Assembly (NCBI GenBank): GCA_963556145.1
Contig: OY744461.1
Location: 3,906,001 to 3,970,000 of the forward strand
Direction of reading: 5' to 3'
Length of the DNA: 64,000 bases
Source: Hygrocybe punicea
Taxonomy: Eukaryota > Basidiomycota > Agaricomycetes > Agaricales > Hygrophoraceae
Position numbers and translations under genes: made by a program. Numbering within the stretch: position 1 is the stretch's first letter; every line of letters begins with the position of its first letter. Below, one piece after another: positions 54,363 through 64,000 of the stretch. The notes beneath the pieces are model-generated. The model was not told where the DNA came from and made no database searches. It saw only the letters and a list, made by a program, of their open reading frames with translations.

Positions 54363-57300
54363 ATGCCTTTACCAAATAGTGCTGCCAAAGTTTGGTTCAG
54401 AACCAATCCGAACCCAGTTTGAACTCCAAACCGAACCAGAAGTTCGGTTCAGTCCAGCACCTTGGGCTGAACTGAACCCTGGGTCCAGTTTGGGGTTCAG
54501 GCAACCCCCAGGTTGTCTAAACAGTTCACAAGCAGTTCAGAAATGCTGAACCGATGTCCACAGGCATGTATATTTTGCTCACACGAAAGTTGTACTCCCA
54601 TGCCAATTTCGGCAAATTTCCGTTTTTAGTCACCAAAGTTTAGTCTCAGCCACGACAACACCCTGACAAATCACCACAAGAGTGACCATCAAACGCAAGC
54701 ATTTGAGGTAAATCAGTAAGTTTTTTACTATTATTATCATTTGTTTTAAGTCAATGATACTTTTTTAGGTACTTCTACTCACTGAAACAAAGTCGGCAGC
54801 CACCATAACGATGGACAACAACAACAACAACAACAATGCTGGTGACAATGACAATGCACAATGCAAGCACCAGCACCAGCATCTGAGGCAGCAGCAGCGC
54901 AGTGGAACCACATAGTAAGTCTTTTTTAATTTCTATGTTACTAACTACACGAGGAACCGCAGGTTGTGCAACATCAACAGCACCAGCACAACATCAGCAC
55001 CAGCACCAGCACCAGCACAACACCAGCACCAGCAGGAGCAGCGGCAGTGCCAGCATCAGCGTGAACGTCATTGGGGGTGGCACCAGCACATCTGCTCAAC
55101 CACCAACAGCAATGGCGACAACAACAACGAGAATGGCAACAACAATGACGGACAATGATGGGACATGGGGAGAAGGGCAGTGGGAGGGTGGTGCACCCAC
55201 CCCCCATTGCAGTAGGTGAGTTTTTTTTCTTAGCTACTAATTACACAAATGACGATGAGAGCAGTACCAACAACACAAACACCACACACCCGACGAGGAC
55301 AACAGGCAGCGAGGACAAGGGTGACAACGGCGGCCACCACCACCACTACAACTACAACAACCCACAGCCCTCCAAATACAATGACAACATCAACAACGAC
55401 CACCACAACGACTACAGCAACCACGACCACAACTACGACCACGACCACTAGCACGACCACGACCACGAACATGAGTGCGACTGTAACGAAGGCCACCGCC
55501 ATCCCACCACCAATGTACCTTGCGGATGCACACCGCCCCATCAATTGACATCAGCACTGCAACCGCGAGGTAACCGGGAGGATGGTGGTGTGCCCAACAC
55601 CACCTGGTCACGGCTGAGGACCTGCAAACCCACCACCAACGTACCTCGTGGATGCACACCGCGACGTCAATTGACATTGGCACTGCAACCACAAGGTAAC
55701 CGGGAGGATGGTGGTGTGCCTGACACCACCCAGTCACAGCTGAGGACCCACGGATTAACCCGTACCCGTGGCAATGGGTACTATTGACGGGTATGGGTAT
55801 GGGTTGTGGAAAAGAAACCACAGTAGACCCATGCCGTTCACTATGAACATGCAGCCCGGTCTCAATTGACGTCAGGGCTATGTTCGCGAGGTTACAGGGA
55901 GGTGGGTGCCACCAGCACCAGGCAATACCCAATGGATAAAGTTGAATTCAAATATTTACTAGACAGATTAGATAGCTACAGTAATATATTGTGATTTTTT
56001 TTGGTAAAATGCATGATAATACTAAAATTAAGTGTCTGAACTGTTCATGAACTCGGTTCAGGCTCTGAAAAAAAAATCCAAACAGTTCACAGCGGTTCAG
56101 GTTCAGTTCACATAAAATCCTGAACTGAACCCAGAGTTCAGTTCAGAGTTCAGCCAAAATGGGTCTGAACTGGACTGAACTGAACTTTGGTAGCACTATT
56201 ACCAAAAGCAAAAGAACATGAATGTGGCCACAAACGTCAAACTGACGCTACTTACAATTCTCATCAAGCAAAGTTGAAGAGAAGCTACCCCCAGCCATGC
56301 ACCATTGCACCTTCTGAGGCCATACTTCCCTGGTGGGAATGCTTTCACACCAGCATGATGTGCAATCACTGGCAACAGCCAAGTTGGAATTGTACATGCT
56401 GCAGATGTAATGCATGCTTCTCAAAGGCAAAGACAATGATTTCTGCTGCAATAAACGAAAGTTGATCATCCCATCACTACCTCCTCTTCCTGCGCGGCTA
56501 GCGCATCTCTTGCAATATGACATGCATTCTCAAAATCTCTCTACACATTCACGCCAACTCAACAACTTATTTTGCTTTACAGCAATTGGCACAACCGGTG
56601 GCTTTCAACACTTTCAATCTGGCCCTGCTGCTGTTGCCATTACCGGCTGAACGTACCATTGTATCTTTGATGTCCACGCTCAAAATCATAGCATGCATTG
56701 GTTTCTGTATGATGAAACAGCCAGGGAAGCGAAAGGGCTTGAATTCAAAGTCCCTCCCACTTGGATCCGAGCATTCAAGGCTGACCTCAATGATTGTAAC
56801 CCATATGTTCATAACCTCCGACATTTTGATACCATCCCCAATGGCGCATCCTGCACATTGGAACTTGCAGACGTCTCCTCTGGAGGCGATTTTGCTGCAA
56901 TAATCCATTGCAGCATCTGCGCAGCTATCACACCATGTAGTGTTCTCATCTACAGAAACTCAGATATTGCACCTACATTCATATCCATTTTTTCATGCCA
57001 TTATGAGCCATTACAGTACCCCCTACTTGTCCCACATGGTACGCCTGGCTGGGGCCTGCCAACTGCCAATGGCTCTGACAACAACAATGGTCACCCCCCC
57101 CTCATGCAACGTATTTAGTATCAGCACCACCTCCTCACCGACGAATGCTTCCTGCCCTTTGGTTGGCTCATCTCGGAATATGTTTGTGACATGTACTCTC
57201 GCATCGAAGAAGAAAGGCTCAGTTATCACCACCGGTCACTCGAGAAATTAAATGAAGATGACACAGGTCATAACAGTGATTTAATTTTACCTGCAAGCTT

Positions 57301-58423
57301 TCTTGGCTCATGCAAGTGGGCTGCAGAACAAACCGCTGATAGTTTGGCACTCACTTGCATATATGGCCACCCATCTCTTTTCATTACGATGATGTGCAAT
57401 CCTGATTGGCCTGAGATTACTGAACGTTTAAAACCGGGACAATGTTCATGTGATGCTCCTGTCATTGTTTGCCGTGCGTTCAAGCTATGCTTACAGTGAC
57501 TGTTGACCATCTTATGTTCAAGATTTGGCATTTGTGTCTACATGATCAAAGTAATCGAATTCCAGAAATGTGGCTTACCACATGCACATATCATTATGAA
57601 AGTAAGCTGCATCTCATTTGTGCTAATGTCGACACCATTTTGAAACTGCTGCACATCTTACAAGGTCCTGCCTGAATTACATTTTGCATCAATTGATAAC
57701 ATTATCAAGGCCATGCTCCCTACAGACAATCCTTCCTTGCACACGAAAATTCGCAAGTATATGATGCATTCGAAAGACCATCTCACTCGTGAAAGCAGTC
57801 ATTGCCAAAAAGGTAACATCTGCATCTATGGATTTCCACATGGAGTCACCCCAAAAACATGGATAGATGATGATGGGCACCTCCATTACAAATGTACAAC
57901 AGCTGATGATGCGTGGATCGCACCTCACATCCTCGAAATTATCGACAAACTCGACTGCCATATTGTTATTGACATCACTGCAACGTCAATGCTGTTCACA
58001 TACCTGTATAAGTACCTGCACAAAGGCCCCGATCATGTTTGGTATACTGTCAAGAAAGACCAGGAACATTGTATTAATGAGCTTGATGATTATGTCAATG
58101 GCCGCTACCTCTCTGCGGATGAGTCTGCTTGGCATATTTTAGGGTTTGAAATCACATCCAAAGAACCAAGCATCACTTGCCTTCCTGTCCATTTACCAGG
58201 TCGAAACATCGCCAAATTTACAGGCGGCACAGACCATTCCACAGACACCACTTCACTCCTCATACGTTGTTTTAACCGACCTCCTGATCACCGCTTTGAT
58301 GCACTCAAGTATAACGAATATTTTGAAAATTATGTGCTTTACAAATGGGAACCTGGTGTTATTGTAAACAATGGCAAATTCCTAGAAGCTCCAATCCAAA
58401 ACTGTACATGCAACTTGATTTGA
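54363..58423 (+). pseudogene. second Helitron Rep (older), interrupted by an hAT-type element
   Basis: A candidate start ATG (54,363) lies 14 nt before an hAT insertion (54,377-56,198); coding resumes at 56,207. Between about 56,414 and 58,423 one frame is interrupted by a few stops (TGA at 56,648 and 57,497 where Arg is usual; TAG near 57,116). Helitron N-terminal features: DFCCNKRKLIIPSLPPLP and HWFLYDETAREAKGLEF, then MMCNPDWPEITERLKPGQ, the Rep metal site FQKCGLPHAHIIMK (about 57,575) and the two-tyrosine motif FTYLYKYLHKGPDHVW (about 58,000). The frame stops at 58,423, before the helicase, which is not seen downstream. Confidence 0.8.
54377..56198 (+). mobile_element. non-autonomous hAT-type element, TSD TTACCAAA
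   Basis: Starts TAGTGCTGCCAAAGTTTGG, ends AACTTTGGTAGCACTA, and is flanked by TTACCAAA at 54,369-54,376 and 56,199-56,206. Its left third is related to the element at 30,028. The interior has intron-like cassettes (54,713-54,770; 54,913-54,965; 55,214 onward), CACCAG/ACC/ACGACC tracts, three TCAATTGA modules (about 55,541, 55,660, 55,863) and a GGGTA-rich fragment (about 55,755-55,805). Confidence 0.93.
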
Positions 58424-60347
58424 CAACACCAGATAGGCAGCAAAGTCGCCAGATATGTAACAATGCCTATATGGCACACATATTGTAACAAACACGGTAA
58501 CGACTTCTGTGTGAAACTGGTAACAGTGGGCTGTTCGCCACCTCGTCGCAAGGCTTCGGTTTGCACGGACCATTGACCCTCATGAACACATTTGGTCTCC
58601 AGACAGTCCACACAAACTGTAATCCTGGTAGGTACCTCAGGCTAGGAACCGCCCAGCGTTGATCATCGGTGAGATCTTTGTTCATCTTCACTGTAGCTTA
58701 TTAAAGTGACATATCTCAGGTGTCCACACGTGCACTCTCACTTCAGATATAGGCACATCGGCAACATCAGAAGGCTTTCATTGACCTACAGTTGACTCTG
58801 GTATGTGCAGACCCTGCGCAAAGTCATGGTTTTGCTGAACTGTAGATGGCATGTAGGAGACAACTTTGGTCTTGCTGAACCGTATATGATCAATGGGATC
58901 TTCTGATGGTCTTGTAGAACTGTCTTAGTAGCAGGAGGGTACGTGCAAACCCTGGGACAGCCCTGGGACAGCCCAGTAGAGACCTGGGACATCCCTGGGA
59001 CATCCCCATACAGACCAGGGACAGCCCAGGTCTATAGTGGGATGTCCCAAGGCTGTCACAGGGTGTCCAAGGTCTGTATGGGGATGTCCCAGGGATGTCC
59101 CAGGTCTCTACTGGGCTGTCCCAGGGTTGTATGGGGATGTCCCAGGTCTATAGTGGGATGTCCCAGGGATGTCACTGGGACATCCCAGGCTTGTAATAGG
59201 ATGTTCCAGGACTCTGATGGGATGTCCCAGGACTGTAATGGGATGCCCCAGGTCTTTGTTGGGATGTCCCACTGCTGTTCATGGAATGCCTAAAGTCTAT
59301 ATTGGAATGTCCCAGGTCTGTTTATGGGATGTCCCACTTCAGTTCATAGGATATCCCCACATGGTACCAGAGCCAGCAAACATGTATACAAAGAATCTTC
59401 TACTATCATGCTTATAATAACTCAGTGTCAGACATGGGCTATTCTACTGTCCTTTCACAAGATATCTCTACACTCTCCCAGTTCATTCTCTTGAATCTCA
59501 GAACATTCTGGAGACAAATCAACATGTTGCATTTTGATTGGCTAACATCTACTAATATTTAGTTTGAATAGTAGATCATACAGTCAGTTTCATGAGCAGA
59601 ATGTTCTTTGAGCAGGTTCTCAATATTATGTCAAAGAATATTTAATTGTTCTCTTCTAGTTCAATTCCTTTTTCTTGTCCATCATAATTAAATATGCTCT
59701 GTCATAAAGACTGAGTAGCTATATGATTGCAATCTTGACAACCAACATCATCCACCTGAATTGGCTATGGTCAACCAGAGTCTACAAGTCACATGCATGT
59801 AGCTATACAGCTATCATATGTTGTATATGATGGCTACTAACATTCCATTGACTAATGACCACACTATCATTGTGGCCACAGCAAAAGAAAATTTTCAAAA
59901 AAATATCCAAAAATTAGTTTGGGACATCCCAAATGACCCCCTGGCACCAGGGATGTTCCATGTCCCTGGGACATCCCATTGTCCCTGGGACATCCCATTG
60001 TCCCTGAGACATCCCATTGTCCCTGGGACATCCCATTGTCCCTGGGACATCCCATTGTCCCTAAGACATCCCATTGTCCCAGGGACAAGCCCACATCATT
60101 GTCCCATTGTCCCAATGCTTTGGACCAGGGACAGCCCAGGGACATCCCAGGATAGTCCAGGGACATGGATATTAGCCCTGGGCCAGACCTGTTATTTCTC
60201 AACATGTAGAAGTAACATACGACCCATTCAGTTACATCTACAAGTTTAGGAAATCGGGTGGCCTGAAGTGCCAGGGCATTGTCCTCACAGAAACAATTGT
60301 ATAAGCAACATACTGGATATATCTGTGATGTAGCTACATGTACTATG
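58424..60347. repeat. non-coding with two GGGATGTCCC/GGGACATCCC arrays
   Basis: Array 1 (about 58,965-59,350) has some fourteen GGGATGTCCC or GGGACATCCC blocks separated by CAGGTCTATAGT and CAGGTCTGTAT spacers. Array 2 (about 59,928-60,150) is a tighter repeat, GGGACATCCCATTGTCCCT. The sequence between them (59,350-59,928) is AT-rich with no gene. 58,424-58,960 may be the decayed end of the Helitron. Confidence 0.7.
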
Positions 60348-63300
60348 CACCTTGACCTCACGTGAAACATTGCTAATTAGCTTGCCATTACCCCCCAATA
60401 TGGCAAGCTAATTAGCTTGATAGTTAGTAATCTCGCACACTGCCAATAAATCCTCACATATATACCATTTTGAGTACAAGTTATTTAGATACCTAAGATG
60501 TTACATCGGATGTTTCCGACGCTGCACATGAAGGTTCGTTGACATCGCCATCAGTTGCGGCTATCGCCGGTGCTCACAATCCCGATGCACGTCGGCATCG
60601 CCGCCCACAATGAGCTCAAAGATGTACTATATATTAATGAAATTTTCATAATTTTGGGGCGCGCTTTTTGCATACAGGTTAGAGAGGTGTTAGACTACCG
60701 TACGACAAGTATACAACATTGTTGCCCGCCGCCCACTGCTGGTATGGTCAATGCCCGACACAGTGCCCCCGCCACTGCTGTACTTAATTGCCGCTGCCAC
60801 CTCCATTGCTTCCGTTGCTGTTACTGCTGCTGTTGTTCAGCTGCCGTTGTCGTTGCCACTGCCGTTGTCGCCACTGCCGCCGTTGTTCCCGCTGCCCCTA
60901 TCATGCTGTTGCTGCTGCTGCCGCCGTTGCCGCTGCTGCCGCCGTTGCTGCCATACTGTTGACCCTGCTGGTGCTGCTGGTGCCGTTGCCATTGCCGTTG
61001 GCCCTGCTGGTGCCGCCACCATTGCTACTGCTGTCGCCACTCCTGCTGATGTTGCAGCCATTTGGCGCTGCTGCTGCCATTGCAACTGTTGGCGTTGCTG
61101 CCACTGTTGCTGTTACTGCTGTTGTTGCCGCTCCAGCTTGCGCTATCACTTTTGCTGCCACTCCTGCTGCGGCCGCCGCATCCTGTCGTGCCCAATGGCC
61201 TGGTGTGTGGGTGGGCGCCACGGAGCAATGGGTGGGTGTACATGACCGGGGTTAGTAAGTAAAAGACGAAAAATATACACATACCTTGGCAGCGAAGGTG
61301 GGCGCACCACCCCCGCTGTATCCTGTATTCATCACAGCCCGGTACCTGCCCTTTAGCCAGCCTGCCGTTGACGGGGCGTTTGGATGTGCGTGGGTGTCGC
61401 GTTGACATTTGACTTAACAAGGGGGCACGATTCTTGGCACAAAACATGCAGTCAGTTCGTATAATAGTAATAACTTAAGTTACAAGCACATACCTTGGTA
61501 CGACTGCGCACGGGGACGCACAGACGGGAACAGCATCGTTGTCGACGACAAAGGTTGAGCGTGGCGTATTCAACTTCCAAAAACGGATGTTGAACCGCTA
61601 TTCGGATTCTGCCGAACGCTGTGGCTGTCGTGCTTGGGGGTAAAATCTGGGGCTGTAGGCCATTACCTACTCATCTAGAGCCTACAATACATAGTCTACG
61701 TATAGTTTATTGTCCTTCAAAAAATTATGAAGCAAAACGGTTGATTTTTCAAATCTGTAGATTAGAATATTCCTTCAAAACATATGAATTCATGCAATTT
61801 CCGATGCAAATGAATTTCTACTGTGCTCTACAGCTGTTTAGAAATTGTAGGAAATTCACAGAACCTTTACCCAAACGTGGAGAGCCTCTGAAAAAATTAT
61901 TGAAGCATAAATATAAGAGGAGCCAGTGCTATGCATGAATGAATGGTGTTATTGGCCTAGCTTAGGGACATATGGACATTCAATGGCATCCTGAGACACC
62001 TAGGATGAATTTGAAGGGCTAGAAAAAAACAGGACACATCCTATGGTACATTAAAGTGTGTGCAAGGAGTTGTTACAAGTATGGGAGGAGTGTGTCCAAC
62101 AAGTGAGAGAGAATAGTGCCAAGAATGACAGTAAGATCACGATCAAACCACCCAACAATGGATTCATCTCTTCAACGGTGTTATTACTCTCCTATTGGAC
62201 ACACTCCTCTCGTACTTGTAACAACTCCTTGCACACACTTTAATGTACCATAGGATGTGTCCTGTTTTTTTCTAGCCCTTCAAATTCATCCTAGGTGTCT
62301 CGGGATGCCATTGAATGTCCATATGTCCCTAAGCTAGGCCAATAACACCATTCATTCATGCATAGCACTGGCTCCTCTTATATTTATGCTTCAATAATTT
62401 TTTCAGAGGCTCTCCACGTTTGGGTAAGGGTTCTGTGAATTTCCTATAATTTCTAAACAACTGTAGAGCACAGTAGAAATTCATTTGCATCAGAAAATGC
62501 ATGAATTCACATGTTTTGAATGAATAACCTGATCTGCAGGTTTGAAGAATGAACTGTTTGGCTTGATTATTTTTTTGGGGACAACTAAACATACATAGAT
62601 TACATTAGACTATGCATTGTAGGCTCTAGGGGGGTATGTAATGGCCTACAGCTCAGAATTTTGCCCTGAGTACGTCAGCCACAGTGTTCGGCAGAATCCG
62701 AACAGCAGTTCAACATCCGCTTTTGGAAATTGAACACGCCAGTGCTCAACCCTCGTCGTCGCCAATGATGCCACGCTCCGTCTGTGCATCCCTGTGTGCA
62801 GTCTTACAAAGGTATGTGTCTTATAAGTGTTTTATTGCTATTACATGAAATGACCACATGTTTTGTGCAGGGAACCGCGCTGAGTCGGGCATCGTCAAAT
62901 TTCAACACTCATGCCCACACCCACGCAAATACAATCGCCCCCGCCAATGCAATGCCGGCTAAAGGGTGAGATTCGAGGGCTGTGATGTAGATGATACAGC
63001 GGGAGGTAGTGCGCCCACCCTCGCTGCCAAGGTATGCATTTTTTTCGTATCTTTTACTTACTAACTATGGTTGTGCACACGCCCACACCTCTATCATGAC
63101 CATGATGGCACCCACATCCACACGCCAGGCAATTGCAGGGCACAACAGGATGAGGCAACCGCAGGAGCAGCAGCGACAGCAACAACAACGGTGGTAGCAA
63201 CAACAATGACAGCAGCAACGATGACAGCGGCAGCAACAACGAGGACCGCAGCAACAACAAGGATGGCAGCAACAACAAGGACGGCAGCAACAACGAGGAC

Positions 63301-63956
63301 GGCAGCAACAACAAGGACGGCAGCAACAATGAGGACGGCAGCAACAACAATGACAGCAGCAACAACGACGGCGGCAGCAAACAATGAGGGCGGCACCAAC
63401 AACGAGGGCGGCAATAGCAACAGCAACAGGGCCCAATGGCAGCAGGAACAACAGTGGCAACAACAGCAGCAGCGGGAAACGGCAGCGGTACAGCAGCAGT
63501 AGTGGCGATGGCAACAGCGGCGGCGGCAGTAACAGCCTCTACAGGCATGGCGCCGCATCATTGAGCATGCTGGCTCTAGTCGGCGGTGGGATATTCTTGT
63601 CGTAAGGTAGACTTAATACATCTACCCTGTATGCAAAAAGCGCGCCCCAAAATTATGAAAATTTCATTAATATATAGTACATCTTTGAGCTCATTGTGGG
63701 CGGCGATGCTGACGTGCATCGGGATTGTGAGCACCGGCGATAGCCGCAACTGATGGCGATGTCAATGAACCTTCACGTGCAGTGTCGGAAACATCCGATG
63801 TAACATCTTAGGTATCTAAATAACTTGTACTCAAAATGGTATATATGTGAGGATTTATTGGCAGTGTGCGAGATTACTAACTATCAAGCTAATTAGCTTG
63901 CCATATTGGGGGGTAATGGCAAGCTAATTAGCAATGTTTCACGTGAGGTCGAGGTG
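60348..63956. mobile_element. 3.6-kb near-complete palindrome (foldback transposon), TSD GTACTATG
   Basis: The arms 60,348-62,102 and 62,193-63,956 are inverted copies with a spacer of about 90 bp. Ends are CACCTTGACCTCACGTGAAA and its inverse ...TTTCACGTGAGGTCGAGGTG, flanked by GTACTATG at 60,340-60,347 and 63,957-63,964. Each arm holds, from outside in: a small hairpin (GCTAATTAGC pairs), a trinucleotide tract (GCTGCC/GCAACA; 60,820-61,160 and 63,165-63,530), a GGTGGGCGCACCACCC or GGTAGTGCGCCCACCC block with intron-like cassette, and a unique AT-rich core. No transposase frame. Confidence 0.93.
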
Positions 63957-64000
63957 GTACTATGTGCATTAGAATTATTAATAATGCAAATAGAGAATAC

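Overview
The window is repeat-dense, transposon-on-transposon DNA from a filamentous fungus, most likely an agaricomycete basidiomycete. The evidence is a Gypsy element of fungal type, CENP-B/pogo-like and hAT transposases of the kind common in Agaricomycetes, Helitron Rep-helicases, and many introns of 45-75 nt with GT...(TACTAAC/CTAAC)...AG. I found no rRNA or tRNA gene and no convincing conserved host gene. Placement below phylum is inference.

Layout. 1-1.9 kb: decayed pogo-like transposase (minus strand). 1.9-7.9 kb: old intergenic debris, including a fragment of a palindromic minisatellite element. 7.9-10.9 kb: GC-rich minisatellite and a large foldback with an assembly gap in its centre. 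10,876-20,711: a complete, young Gypsy retrotransposon with 795-bp LTRs, Gag-protease, pol in the -1 frame, and an antisense three-exon gene between pol and the 3' LTR whose product carries a Zn2Cys6 motif. 21.3-32.8 kb: two inverted copies of one element with two minisatellite arrays. One copy is interrupted by an hAT-type element with an 8-bp target duplication, which itself holds two further hAT-type insertions. A decayed hAT transposase lies between the two copies.

33-58.4 kb is a set of nested insertions that can be read from target-site duplications and restored reading frames. An old Helitron-like unit (an unidentified upstream gene plus a Rep gene) was hit by three hAT-type elements. 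The largest (33,069-52,477) is a potentially autonomous hAT with a 13-exon transposase and a second five-exon gene of unknown function. One of its introns holds a 14-kb Helitron whose helicase ends in a cysteine-peptidase-like domain. That Helitron is itself split by a 4.75-kb inverted-repeat element carrying a TA-flanked foldback. 58.9-60.2 kb: GGGATGTCCC-type arrays. 60,348-63,956: a 3.6-kb almost completely palindromic element with an 8-bp target duplication.

Three motifs recur across otherwise different non-coding elements: an imperfect palindrome centred on TCAATTGA with CCTCGCGA-like ends, intron-like cassettes (GTATGT/GTGAGT ... TACTAAC-like) beside a GGTGGGTGCACCACCC-like palindrome, and low-complexity trinucleotide tracts. 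Nonsense codons in the older elements are often TGA where the family has arginine, which fits CGA-to-TGA decay at CpG.
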